From Bryopsis sp. KO-2023 (Eukaryota; Chlorophyta; Ulvophyceae; Bryopsidales; Bryopsidaceae): a DNA stretch of 64,000 nucleotides. How positions within the stretch are numbered: the stretch's first letter is position 1; each line of letters starts with the position of its first letter. The stretch is taken from NCBI GenBank assembly GCA_030272585.1, contig BSYQ01000001.1, positions 5,146,001 to 5,210,000 on the forward strand, read 5' to 3'. The notes under the pieces were generated by a model. That model was not told the DNA's origin. It did not search any database and saw nothing but the letters and a program-made list of their open reading frames with translations. The position numbers were made by a program, and so were the translations under genes. This document shows, in pieces, positions 9,401 to 20,400 of the stretch.

Positions 9401-10331
9401 TGCCGAGCTCTTTCTTTCCAAAGTATTCCCCACCTCAGGGATACCGGAGGTTATCGTGTCTGATCGAGACCCAAGATTTACGAGCCAGTTCTACAAGGAG
9501 TTGTTTCGGCTCGTGGGCACCGATCTAAGGATGTCGACCGCTCACCATCCGCAATCTGATGGACAGAGCGAGGTAACAATCCGAACACTGGAGAACTTCC
9601 TTCGGCCCTACATTGAAGCAAGGCCGGAGACATGGAGCGAATACCTCAGCACGGCCGAATTTGCTGCAAACAATTCGGTCAACGCCAGCACCAAATACAC
9701 CCCTTTCTACCTGATGTATGGGCAACACCCAAGAGGCCTGGAGGCCGACCGGCCGAGTACCAACGTGGAGGCGGCCGAGGCCATGGTGAGCCGAATGAAC
9801 CGAGACCTAGAAGAGGCCAAAGCAAACTACGCTTCGGCCCAGGAGACCATGTGTGAGAGCGCCAACAAAAAGAGGCGACATGTGGAATTCGCAGTGGGAC
9901 AGGAGGTTTGCCTCCGAAGTGCCCACCTCCCTCTGGCCGTAACCAAGCATATTCCGGCCAAGGTCAGGCGAAGGTTCATCGGGCCGTTCAAGGTTGAGGC
10001 CGTAATATCACCAGTGGCCTATAGGCTCGACCTCCCACCAGGCTGGAGGCTTCACCCTACATTCCACGTCTCCAAGCTCAAGGAATACAAGCGGTCCGAG
10101 GAGTTCGTGCGGGATGCACCTCCCGGCCCGGCTCTCATCGATGAGCTGGATGGAGAAGAGGAATACGAAGTGGAGGCTATTGTCAGGGAGAAAGGAAAGG
10201 GAAGAGGAAAACGTTATTTGGTTTGCTGGAAAGGATACCAACCCCATGAGGCAACATGGGAGCCGAAGGAGAGTCTGACACATTGTTCAGATCTGCTGGC
10301 CGAGTTCGTTGCACGAACGGGCCGAGCATGA
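6366..10331 (+). CDS. pol polyprotein: protease, RT, RNase H, integrase, chromodomain (family A)
   Basis: A 1321-residue polyprotein. An aspartic protease lies near residue 188 (YVDSGSWENY). The reverse transcriptase spans about 390-600, with FLDDIIVYS near residue 550. RNase H lies at about 690-810 (ATDASDFALG). The integrase zinc-binding region is about 895-945 (paired His, then CPTC), the integrase core about 970-1110, and the chromodomain about 1268-1318. The domain order, with integrase after RNase H, is that of Ty3/gypsy. The frame looks whole, and its last third is repeated at the start of the window. Confidence 0.95.
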   Translation: MLLVRRRSWDQELSQALGRKAFDKLKVRGARPPTLDTNAGGIRAEVPEDFGEEQAEGIDDRKMTKRVTWPDKAEEHEKRIDTSSSSHSSNTAARAESHGTGLSEGADDTGHARPGVSSGEPPSTVQLGPQGNRGMDGSNFSQVPGALSRADSAVADNFSYIARTGNTCSKGRFTGFEIAIQVGDRPVKAYVDSGSWENYISTATQARLELEATGEHRTLVMADGSKGSTRGRAEHVRFRSGRATFVADFHIFPDMAYEMILGIPWLVAENPDLCFRTRTISVQRGKTRISLPLAISGKPRPTETMSVGDMEQTSAAKLLKDARAGQGDVVMVVVTEAEAEQNDEHTKDDISKLVRPELSKAITQLLTDYKRVFASDLPKGPPPVRNGHEFEIELEEGTKPIFRPMYKLSPAELAEVRKQLDYMLDRELIRPSKSPWGAPILFANKKDGGLRFCIDYRWINQRTVKNRYPLPLPEELLDRLQGAKIFTRLDLRSGYWQMPIRAEDQEKTAFRTRYGHYEYKVVPFGLTNAPPQFMAMVNDLFRDFHDKFMVVFLDDIIVYSKTEEEHAEHLRLVLDKLAEHQLYAKASKCSIAVKELDFVGHWISADGISPHRSKTQAIQDWKPLQSVPEVRSFLGMVSYYRRFIREFSRIAAPIQKLVKKDQAWEWGPAQTSAFQELKDRLTSAPVLLIPDPAKPYVVATDASDFALGATLMQGSKDEGYQPIAFLSRSLNSTEQKYSAYERELLGISYALAQWRHYLEGAPGGTTVYTDHLPATHFLQQRVLSRTQTRWLKSGSFQSIKPKILYLPGRANFVADALSRKPQLRLNAILGAKISPGEAQDWQAAIKEDPILRPIVTQLEEGRAVQGYTLTPDGLLMYQAKDVGAEPKLVVPVSKRQVVLHDHHDVPMAGHPGKARTAELVSRRHWWRGWRRAVNHYVESCPTCQMMKTENSKQKGLLHPLPVPAYKWEQLTTDLVTDLPKSNGYTAVAVFVDRLTKMCKFVPCTKEVSAKGYAELFLSKVFPTSGIPEVIVSDRDPRFTSQFYKELFRLVGTDLRMSTAHHPQSDGQSEVTIRTLENFLRPYIEARPETWSEYLSTAEFAANNSVNASTKYTPFYLMYGQHPRGLEADRPSTNVEAAEAMVSRMNRDLEEAKANYASAQETMCESANKKRRHVEFAVGQEVCLRSAHLPLAVTKHIPAKVRRRFIGPFKVEAVISPVAYRLDLPPGWRLHPTFHVSKLKEYKRSEEFVRDAPPGPALIDELDGEEEYEVEAIVREKGKGRGKRYLVCWKGYQPHEATWEPKESLTHCSDLLAEFVARTGRA

Positions 10332-10656
10332 CTGGAGGAAGCTTCTGATGCAACTGACGAGGGTGATGGGGGAGTTGGAAGTCATGATGACGAACTGATG
10401 AGGTCAACCTCGGCCGGAATGGGACGGTACCTCAAACGAGGCGGTACCTCGGAAGTTCGGAGGAAATTCCCATCCCTCGTCACATCAGAGTGTACCTTTC
10501 AGTTGCGCAACGTGTCTGACCGGTACCTCATCGGCGAATTTAAAGAGAAGTAACGAAGGCGCTACAGAAAGCCTTTGTCGATTTCAGTCAAGGAAAAGGA
10601 GAGAGAGCCCACACGGCCGAAAAAACAAGAAAAGAAAAGAAAAGAAAGGGGAAGCC

Positions 10657-11874
10657 ATGGATCTGACAGCAGCGAACTTGGAGCGTTTCCTGCAGGACGC
10701 GCGACAGTCTTCCGAACAAAAGAGCAAGCTCGAGGCCGAACTTGCCGAATGGCAAAATAGGGCCAACGAGGCGGAGAAGCGGGCAAAAGCCGCTGAGGAG
10801 AAAGTGGCTCAGTTGGAGGAACAGCTGAAAACGCAGCGCTTGGATGCGTTTCGACAAGCAGCAGTGTGGGGGCAGGAAAGGGAAAGGCTGGCGAAAACAG
10901 CCATGACCGAGGCTATCGACACCCTGAACCGTGGACTGCAGCGTATGGAAATGGATCAACCTCCGACCCAGGAAAAAGGAAAAGAGCGCGTGGAAACCGA
11001 GACGGTGGAGGACTCGGTACAAGAAGAACCCGTAACGGAGAGGCCACCGGAAGGACCATCGTCAACCCCACTGAAAGTGGTGGTCCCAAGGCGGAAAAGG
11101 TCACGGAAGCTCAAGGGCCGAGGGATAGGCAAGTTCATCCTGGATGAGGCCATGGAGGTGGACCAGGCTGAGGCCGAGGGGGAGGACGAGCAGCAGCTGT
11201 GGGATTACACGGAGGACCCATATGCGGATTTGGACGAAGCTCTTCCCCCGAGGCCGAAGCCTGGTCCCGTCCTGCTCTCCGGGAGTGAGGACGACCCCAT
11301 CTCGGAGGAGCCTCCAAAAGCGTCGTCCCTACCACCACCACCGCCACCAGCAGCCGTTCCGTCCACGTTTGCCTGCGCCGCTTGCGCATATCCGCGGGAA
11401 GCTCCCCGCCCAAGTTTGGATCGGGTGCTCTGCGCGAAAGGGCACCTCCTGTGCAAAAAGCACAATGTCGGCCTCAGGATCGCGGCAAGAGCAGGAGCGC
11501 TCATCACGGCCGACGAGTCGGGAGGACCTTACCTCCCCCGCATACAGGATCTCATCGGTGAGAAAAACCAAGGCGTCAGGCCGATCCTCCCCTTCGACGC
11601 CCCGCTCCCGGAATGTCCCAGCTGTACCAAGGAGTCGTTGAAGGGTCGCTGGCCGGGCAAGCTCAAAGAGCAGATCGGCACCTGGAATACTCAGTATTTC
11701 CAGGCTCTCGGCTTGGAGCTTCCAGGAGCAGCCAGATCGCACCGCCAGCCGAGCCACCCACCACCATCACCAGACCAACCATCAGCACCTTCCTCGGCGA
11801 CTCGTCTTCCGCTCCCTCCACACAGCCCAGCAACGTCCAAGAGGCATGGGCCGAGAACCAGGTCGCAGAAATAG
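10657..11874 (+). CDS. third ORF of family A (copy 2)
   Basis: Identical to the frame at 1585-2802: coiled coil at residues about 1-65, acidic and proline-rich middle, then a Cys/His cluster spaced like a RING-type zinc domain at about 230-255 with another C-x2-C near 320. It begins about 325 bases after the pol stop. That spacer holds several copies of GGTACCTC, which may mark a separate promoter or splice signal. Confidence 0.8.
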   Translation: MDLTAANLERFLQDARQSSEQKSKLEAELAEWQNRANEAEKRAKAAEEKVAQLEEQLKTQRLDAFRQAAVWGQERERLAKTAMTEAIDTLNRGLQRMEMDQPPTQEKGKERVETETVEDSVQEEPVTERPPEGPSSTPLKVVVPRRKRSRKLKGRGIGKFILDEAMEVDQAEAEGEDEQQLWDYTEDPYADLDEALPPRPKPGPVLLSGSEDDPISEEPPKASSLPPPPPPAAVPSTFACAACAYPREAPRPSLDRVLCAKGHLLCKKHNVGLRIAARAGALITADESGGPYLPRIQDLIGEKNQGVRPILPFDAPLPECPSCTKESLKGRWPGKLKEQIGTWNTQYFQALGLELPGAARSHRQPSHPPPSPDQPSAPSSATRLPLPPHSPATSKRHGPRTRSQK

Positions 11875-12407
11875 GCGCACTGGGATCGGGAACGAAAGAG
11901 AGAAGGGCAAGGGATGTTTGGGTGTTTTACAGTGTGATGGTGGGAGCCTGGGATTGGGCTGAGTTTTTTTTTTGTTGATTTTACTTTTCTGGATAAGGGA
12001 CATTCAGATCCAGAACTGGGTTATTTTGTTTTGAGTTCTGACCCAATGGTTTTTATACAATGGTTTTTATACAGTGGATTGGCCAGGCTGGGTCAATCAC
12101 CTGCTTTCTGGATACTTATAAGGGAATCTGAATTTGGACCTTATGGATTGCTTTGTGCAAACAGTTAGCTGGTTACAGTACATGATTCGGCCTGCAGGTG
12201 GCAGCCTTATCATTTGGTTGATTTTTGTTGATAATTCGCTTAGAGTTTTTGAACACTCTTTTAATTCAGCGAAGGTTAAACATTATTTGACTCCCTTAAA
12301 AGCTACAGGCTTGTTAGATGCCTTGAAAGCGTTTTTGTGTGTCTATGCGTATGTGTGAGTGTAACCCCCAAATTTCGGTTACTTGGGTACGCGAGGCGCG
12401 TACTTGC

Positions 12408-12422
12408 GTGGGGGGGGAGTGG
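12408..12422 (+). promoter_or_regulatory. polypurine tract, family A
   Basis: A G-rich run immediately before the TGATAC start of the 3' LTR, in the position of the plus-strand primer of LTR elements. The same run precedes the shared LTR at 3352. Confidence 0.6.
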
Positions 12423-12423
12423 T

Positions 12424-12811
12424 TGATACGAACGTCCGTCGTATGACACGCGGTTCGGCCCACTCACCCAACACGTGGTTCGGCCTGACAGTAGTCGGAC
12501 CGAACCAGCTCACCATCATCATAGCCACACAATAAGGGAGAGGGCCAGGCCGCCTCTGAGGTGGCAACCCTCAGTTCGGCCTGGAGCCTCACATTCAGCT
12601 TAGGGTCCATTAGGACACGGCCAAGGGGCCATTAGGACGCTGAGTTGGATGAAAGGGTTGGACAGGCTGTCGGCCCGGTCGAATACTTATTCGGCCCGGA
12701 CCACAGCCTCATTGTAACTTGGACACATTGTAAAGTTCCTTGTTTGAAGTGTATTCCGTGCTCTAGACGTAAGTCCACTCGACTAGTCTATTTGTTCCAA
12801 CGTTTGTATCA
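12424..12811 (+). repeat. family A 3' LTR (copy 2)
   Basis: A 388-bp repeat identical as read to 3352-3739, with the same inverted ends. It ends exactly where the hAT coding sequence begins. Confidence 0.9.
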
Positions 12812-13874
12812 GGGGGGGGAGGTCACACAGAAGCTTGTCTGCAGGCTGTGTGACCTCCCCGTGAGTTACCACCGCAGTTCCCTCACGACTGCGGTGAACC
12901 ACGCCAAGGGACACGGGCTGCGGACGGAGGAAGATATGCAAAGAAGGGAGGAATCAGGGTGGTAGGAAAAAGGGACCCAAAACACTGTTAAATGTGCTGA
13001 AAAAGAAACCCAAAACACTTTTGCATGTGCATGTGAATCTGATGCATGGAGTCCAACAGAAATGTGTGTTCATGTGTGTTGCAGGCCACGGGCGAGCGCT
13101 GACAGCACGTCCGGTGTTGCCATCGAGAGGCACACGGTGGGGAGGGCCTGGAAGCCAATGGAGCATGCATGGAAGGCAGCATGCAAGGAGCTGGCCGGGT
13201 AGGTGAACTGATTTCTGTAACTTGTTGTTTGAAAATTGTCCCAAACTGCCCCTGTAATCCCGTTTTTGAATTTGCATGTGCATGTGTGTGTGTTTTTAGG
13301 TGGATCGCGGAGGAGGGGCTTCCCCTCTCACTGGGGGAGTCCCAAGGATTTCAAAGGTTTGCCCGGGTGTTAAATCCCCGGGCACCTTTGATTTCCAGGG
13401 GGGCGGTGACGAGGAAGATGGAGGGGCTGTTCCACGAGCGCTTGGGGAGAGTGGCGCAGCAGATCAACGACCACCGAGCTCTCCACCAGCACCCAGCGTT
13501 CACAGGGGATCTGTGGACATCACGGTGAGCATTGTGTGTTTGAAAATTGGTAATCTGGATTGTTAATTTTGATTTGCTGTGTTTTGTTGTGATGTGTTTT
13601 GATTTGTTACGTTATGATTTGTTGTGATGTGTTTTGATTTGCTGTGTTTTGATTTGATTTGTTGTGTTTTGGTGTTGTGTTTTTGCAGGGCGGGTGACAA
13701 GTACTTGATTGTCACCGCCCACGCCGTGGATGTCTCCACCAGGCCCTGGAAGATGAAGGAATGGATGCTCGGGGTGTTCCACCTGGATGTGGAAAGGGCC
13801 ACCTCCGCTGCGATCCAGAGGCTGGTGGAAGACGAGGTTCTCCCGAGCATCCAGGTGGAGGGGTACAGGCCCAT
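12812..13874 (+). CDS. hAT transposase, N-terminal exons
   Basis: Four exon-like blocks. Block 12812-12961 encodes a BED-type finger (VCRLCDLP, then paired His in NHAKGHG). Block 13085-13198 is followed by a GTAGGT donor. Block 13300-13524 includes HPAFTGDLWTS. Block 13689-13874 joins in phase to the previous one and holds the AHAVDVSTRPWKMKEWML region. BED fingers bind the transposon ends and the downstream regions belong to the RNase H-like catalytic fold. The last block runs directly into the 5' LTR of family B. Its frame continues into the flank at 24762, so the insertion is exonic. Confidence 0.8.
13566..13685 (+). repeat. T/G-rich minisatellite in a hAT intron
   Basis: Imperfect tandem copies of a unit near TTTGATTTGTTGTGATGTG fill the intron between exon blocks 13300-13524 and 13689-13874. 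Several intact repeats of TGTTTTGATTTG are visible. Confidence 0.7.
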
Positions 13875-14293
13875 TGTTAGTCTTTTAGCGCTCTACGAGG
13901 TAGTTTGGGAGAGAGCCGAGGGTGGCTGACGCATGTGGGTTCACGAGTAAGACAGATTAGACCCAGAGTTTGGGGCATGCGTCAGCGTACTACACTTAGG
14001 GGTACTTAAGAGGCCCACTCGTTGTTTTGACATTCCATTCTAGTGTAAGAACTCGGGATTCGTGGGATTGGTGTGTTCCCGCTTGTGTGTGTGTTTGTGT
14101 GTGTGTGTGTTAAGTGTTTGCCTGACGCAATCACTTCCCAACCCAAGTGTTCTAGTAGCGTTCACAACCGCGCTAGCTAGAGAGTTGTCTAAAGCAACAA
14201 ACCCCACAAGTATACTTGCGTTAGCCAGCAAGTTATCACGAATCCAACCAACACAGCCGACCACTATTGCGTCACCCACAAGCTTCACTATCA
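13875..14293 (+). repeat. family B 5' LTR
   Basis: A 419-bp repeat starting TGTTAG and ending CTATCA. It contains a TG dinucleotide tract and a GGGGTACTTAAGAGG segment that may include the promoter. It matches 24343-24761 with one visible difference. Confidence 0.93.
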
Positions 14294-14295
14294 AT

Positions 14296-14307
14296 TGGTT
14301 TCGGAGC
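14296..14307 (+). promoter_or_regulatory. primer-binding site, family B
   Basis: TGGTTTCGGAGC lies two bases after the 5' LTR and is identical to the family A site. It is close to the initiator-Met type. Confidence 0.65.
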
Positions 14308-14438
14308 AAGGCAAGAACTTTAAGTTCTTGAGATCGAAACTTGTGAACGTGGCGCAACAAACGTTTTTGTTTGTTTGTTTGGTAGAGAGAAACTCCAACC
14401 GTGGTTGTTGAGTACTCCCAAATAGTGGCTGAGAGACC

Positions 14439-17400
14439 ATGGCTGACCGTGAACACGCATTGGCAGTGCGCGAGCCTCAAGTTGAAGAGCCAGGGATTGA
14501 ACCTGAGTTCGATGAGGAATTGCCTGACGCACCCAATGTAGTGTACCAACAAATAAACGTCCAGAACATCCACAATGTCCAGCAAGCAGCTGTCGACATA
14601 GACATGGGAGCTGATGCGGAAGCCTTAAGAGAGGATGTGGATGCGGTCCATGACCGTGTGGACGATTTAGCCCACGGGCTAAGGGGTCACCTGCAGCAAG
14701 TTGACCAGACACTGGGGCAGAGGCTAGCCCATACTGAGGCCTCTGTGTCGAACCAACTGGCTGGCGCATCAGAGGTGATCGGGCAGGCGCTGGAAACACA
14801 GCACCAGCATGCGCAACAGGTTGAGGCCACACAGCATGCGGTGGTGTCGCAACAACAGAAGCTGGAGTCAGTAGCGGCTCAACATAGTCGATACGAGCAG
14901 AGGCTATTACGCCAAGATATCGACCATAGAAAAGAAAGAGCCGAGATCAAAGCTTCTGTGGATGCAATAACGAGGAGAATGGATGCCGCAGACATTCTAG
15001 CGGACTCTCGTTTTGCTGACCTAAAAGAAACGGCTGAAGCATCAGCACTTCAGCTAAAACAACTCTCCGAGTTATCCCTTGTTCAAGGGCGGAGAATTGA
15101 AGGCTTATTAGGAACTGTTGCGGATTCTAACGAAAAAGTCGAACGGACTCTAGAATTGTTTCGGGAGTCCTTGCACAAACAAGGTGCTGAGGTGAAGCGT
15201 TTGCAGAGCTCAAGAGTAGCAATTCAAAAAGATTTGATTGCCTTGGAGAAAAAGGCATCCAAGACCTGGGATCAGCAGCAAGATGCAGCTGATGTGGTTG
15301 CCTTAAGATTATCTGGCCTGGAACGAAGCATGGAGGATGTGAGTGGCGGAAGTCAGAGCGCCCAAAGTGGAAGTGATGCTCGTGCAGTATCACCAGAGCG
15401 AGAAGAATCAACTTCTCCTGAGCCTGAGGACTCAGCCTTTGGGATGCCACTGCCGAAGAAATCAGTAAAGCAGTTGGCTGCATCATGGCCGCCACTAGAC
15501 CAGAGCTTCGCGGTAGGAATGGTTGGGGCAGGAACCTCAACAATACCGGCTCCTCCAGCAGTACAGGTCGAGGAGGGTGAAATTGTTGCTGCAGAAGCAC
15601 CACCATGCACTGCAGTGGACAGCGCACCAGACGCTGATTTCACATTCCCTCAGTTGATACCTCCAAGTACAAGAGCTCAGCCTGGAGTACGCATCTCAGA
15701 ACCCGACTCTGCCGATGGATCACGTAGACCCACACGAACTAACCCAAGAGTTCTCTCCTCAGCAGAAGTGTTATATCAAATTGACCTTGAGCGTGCTAAG
15801 GCACAGGTCAGAGAAGAGAAAGGAAAAGAACCCATGCAGATCCCCGCACGTACTGGAAGATTGGGACTTGGGTTAAGTGCTTTGGGAGCAAGGGTAGAAA
15901 ATAATCCCTTTGCTGCACTTGGTTCATATGAGTCTACTGGTGGACCCAGTCGAGTTCCTCGCATGCGAGGTAACTTTGGAGACCCTGGTGATGACGACCC
16001 AGATGATGATGGCGGTGATGATTACCGCGACAGACGAAACCGCCCACCTTCCCGCATTCCAGGTGCGCCTGATGGCGGAGGAGGTGGAGGCGGCGGTGGA
16101 GATGGTGGAGGCGGTGGACCTCCCGGTGGACCTCCTGGTGGAGGTGGAGGTGGAGGTGGCGCTGGACCAGCAGGCCCAGGACCTCCTAGGCAAGGACAGT
16201 GGTTGCCTAGCACCGTCAAGTTGCAAATGCCTCGCGCATTTAACGGAAGTGGAGAACCAAAAGCCCGTAAATGGCAAGTGCTCATGACGCGGTACTTGAG
16301 AACCTGCGGAGTGCATGAAGCACAGTGGCAATCGATTATGGCCACTAACCTTTATGGGGCTGCCTCGGATTGGTTAACGATGCAAGAATTAAAAATTCAC
16401 CGAGGTGAAAGACCACCCTTCCGTGACTGGATGGACTTCATGGATGGCTTAGCTACAGCTTTCGAATTCTCTAGTGATCGAGATGAAGCGTGGCGTGACC
16501 TCCACAAACTCAAGCAGACTGGAACCGTGAAACAGTTTGTAAAAGAGTTTCAGCGGTTAGTCTTGAGGATTCCAGACCTCGAAGAGGATCACCAGTATTT
16601 GCTCTTCGTGGATGGACTTAAGAGTGAAGTTCAGAAGTTAGTCGCTGCAACGGTACCTCGAGATGTCGAGGCTGCCATCATATCCGCCGAACGATTGGAA
16701 GCCCTTGGAGTTGGAACACAAGGCCAAGGAGGGCAGACCAATCAGAAAAAGAAAGGAGTCTGGCGTGGTGGAAGAAAGAAGAAAGGCCAGAATCAGGGTC
16801 AGCAGCAGCAGAACCCTACACCACCAGCCCAAGCACCACCACAAGCTGCCGCAGGAGTGCAACAGCAGCAGCAACAGCAACAAGGACGAGGAGGAGGACG
16901 TGGTGGTGGTGGACGTGGACGCGGTGGTGGTAACCGTGGAAGAGGACAAGCCAATCAGGGAAGACAGAACCCCCAGGGGGGAGGGGGATATAATTGTTAT
17001 CTTTGTGGAAAGAAGGGTCACCCTGTGAGGCAATGTCCTAGATTGGAGGAGGTGAAAAACCTCCCCGATGTAAAAAAAAATGTTAAACTGACCGCCAGGC
17101 AGGAAACTGCTTCGTCTGAGCCTGGCCGACGCAAACGTCGTAAGCGAAACAGAGTTCGTAGGCGGCGTAGGAAGCATCGATCAAAAGTAGGTGCCTCGAA
17201 AAAGGTTAAAAGTACTCACAGTGGAAAACCTGAGGAGCGGACTAGTACACCGCGTGAAGAGAGAACAGAGACACTCTCCACATCTACCCAATCGGCACAT
17301 GACAACTGCGATTGGAAAAATGAACAGAAGGAAAGCACACCGGATGAGATGGACGCGCCTCATGCGTCATCTGCATCTCTTCCCTCTGTTAGTGAATCTG

Positions 17401-20400
17401 TGGGCTCATTGGAGTCGCAGAGTAGTCTACAGGAGTCCCTGCCTGCAGACGTAGACGATAGTGGGTCAGAAACAACCCAGCGGTCTACCACAGAGCGAGT
17501 TAATGTGTCAGAAGTTCGATCAACTTCGTCAACCAAGGGTGACACATGCCCTCTGTTAAAAATTCAAGAAGTGCCTGTGAGAGGGTACGAAGTAAAAGCA
17601 CGGATCAAGACCATGGACCTTTATGCATTCATTGATTGTGGAAGTACCGCAAACTATATCAATGATAAGGTAGCGCGTGATCTCGGGTTGTCGATTACAC
17701 CAAGCTCAAAGAGAGCAATGTTGGCAAACGGAGATATTAAAGAACTGGCTGGCAGCTGTAACAACCTCCGAGTAAAGATAGGAGGGCTGAAGTGCAAAAT
17801 GAAAGCGGATCTGTTCCCAGACCTTGGTTATGACCTAATATTGGGCATGCCTTGGTTGCAGAAAGAAAACCCCCGCATAGACTTTCAGCAGAATGAGATT
17901 TCAGTTTGCAAAAACAGCCAAGTGTTTCATCTTCCGTTGCGTCATCCAACCCAAGAGAGTATTGAACCTGAACGAAAAGTACAGTCGATACTGCAAGAAG
18001 TGCCAGTGACTGAGTGTTCAGCTAAGAGAATGATGCGTCATCTCAAAACAGAGACAGCATTCATGGTTGTAGTGCAAGAGTCTGAAGAGAAAGCTTTAGG
18101 CCAACATGAATTGCCTGACGCAATAGAGCGAACACAGCCATTCAACACTGAGGATGAGATTGGCAAACTTATTCGTTCAGACACCCCTGCCGAAATTAAA
18201 AAGGTGGTAGAAACACACCGTGGTGTGTTCCCTCGTGATTTACCCCCAGGGATCCCTCCGAAGAGAAAAGGTCATGAGTTTAAGATAGACCTGGAGGATC
18301 CAACACCTATCCATCGTCCAATATACAAGCTTTCACCAGCAGAGCTGGATGAAGTGAAAGCACAAGTGGACTACCTTCTGGAACAGAAGAAAATCAAACC
18401 ATCCGAGTCCCCTTGGGGCGCGCCAATCCTATTTGTACCGAAAAAGGATGGAGGCTTAAGGATATGTGTGGATTACAGGTGGATCAATAAGGTGACGGTG
18501 AAAAACCGATATCCTTTACCCCTGCCAGAAGAATTGATGGATAGAGTGTTCAAAGCCAAAGTGTTCTCGAAGTTAGATCTGCGATCAGGCTATTGGCAAT
18601 TTCCAGTAAGGCCATCTGATACAGATAAAACAGCGTTCCGCACGAGATACGGTCACTTTGAGTTTTTGGTAGCGCCTTTTGGGCTAACCAATTGCCCAGC
18701 GCAATTCCAAACTCTAGTGCAAGACCTACTCACAGAGTTTTTAGATGACTTTGTTGTTGTCTTTATTGATGACATACTCATCTTCTCTGAAAACATGGAA
18801 CAGCATGCGGAACACTTAGAGAAAGTCCTGTCGCGACTAGCAGAATATCAGCTTTTTGCTAAGGCAAGTAAAAGTGAGCTGGCTGTCGCAACAGTAGACT
18901 ATCTTGGCTACCGCATTAGCGGAAGTGGGTTAGAACCACAGGAACAAAAAGTGAAGGCAGTGAAGGAGTGGAAGGAACTACAGAGTGTTAGCGATGTACG
19001 TAGTTTCCTTGGAATGGTTTCATACTACAGGAAGTTCATTCCCCAGTTTGCACACGTTGCTGGACCACTCCATGACTTAGTGAAAAAAGACCATCCCTGG
19101 AGATGGGGACAGGTTGAGCGTGGCGCATTCAATGAACTGAAAAAGCGTCTAAGTCAAGCTCCCGTCCTTATTTTTCCAGATGCGTCACTGCCTTACACTG
19201 TGATCACTGATGCGTCGAATGAGGCCATCGGTGCCGTGTTAACACAGGATCACGGGGAGGGGCTACAGCCAATAGCTTACCTCTCACGTAGATTCAAGCC
19301 TGCCGAGCTTAACTATGCACCATACGATAAAGAGTTGTGTGCAATATGTTATGCGATGGTGCAGTGGAGACATTATCTAGAAGGTTGTGCGGGTGGAGTA
19401 ACAGTGTTCACTGACCACCAACCTCTGACGCATATTCTGTCGCAGAGGAACCTTTCTAGAACCCAAGCAAGATGGCTTGAGGCGGGGTATCTGACTTCGA
19501 TCAACCCCAAGATCCCCTATATCAAAGGCAAGGCTAATGTGTTAGCAGATGCTCTCTCCCGCAGTGTTCCTAAGCCCGTGGAAACTGCGATGAACATTTC
19601 CACTTGGCAAGTGCATCAAGCAAGCCAAGACGAGTGGAAACAAGCCCTCCAAGCTGATAACTCCTTGGTGAAGATATTGCGGAAGCTTGAGAGTGGCGAG
19701 GAAGTTGAGGGATATTTCCTCAGAGAGGGAATACTCTGGACGGTCCCAAAGAGAGGATTAGTCGAGAAAGTGGTGGTTCCTAAAGGCCAGCGCAATAAGA
19801 TTATGAAGGAGTGCCATGAGACACCTTCAGCAGGCCATACAGGACCAGCGCGAACAGGAGAAATCCTAGCGCGGCGATATTGGTGGAAGGGGTGGATGAA
19901 TGAGTTGAAGGCATTTGTGCGCGAATGCCCTGTGTGCCAACAAATAAAGGCTGACACACAGAAGCCTATGGGCTTACTTCAACCCCTGCCAATACCTGAG
20001 CGGAAGTGGGAGCAAATTACCACTGACTTGGTGACAGACCTACCAGCATCCAATGGGTTTACTGCTGTAGCTGTCTTTGTCGATAGACTTACCAAGTTTG
20101 TGCATTTCGCCCCATGTACTAAAGAGATTACCGCTGCAGGATACGCCCAACTTTTTATCGAACATGTTTACCGCAACCATGGCCTACCTAAAGTGATTGT
20201 GTCTGATAGAGACCCTCGCTTTACCAGCAAGTTCTGGCAGACGCTTTTTAAAGCTCTGGGTACAGAGATTCGTATGAGTACAGCTTACCACCCTCAGACG
20301 GATGGACAGAGTGAGGTTACCATACGTACTCTGGAAAATTTTCTAAGGCCATATGCTGAGAGGTATCCCCATAAGTGGGTTGAGTATTTACCTACAGCAG

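Larger units (their letters stand above)
3352..12811 (+). mobile_element. Ty3/gypsy chromovirus, family A, copy 2 (complete)
   Basis: A complete LTR retrotransposon of about 9.46 kb: LTR, primer-binding site, leader frame, gag, pol with chromodomain, third frame, polypurine tract, LTR. The two LTRs appear identical, which implies very recent insertion or recombination. It looks whole. It sits directly after copy 1 with only one LTR between them, so no target duplication can be read on the left. On the right it abuts a hAT transposase exon at 12812. Confidence 0.93.
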
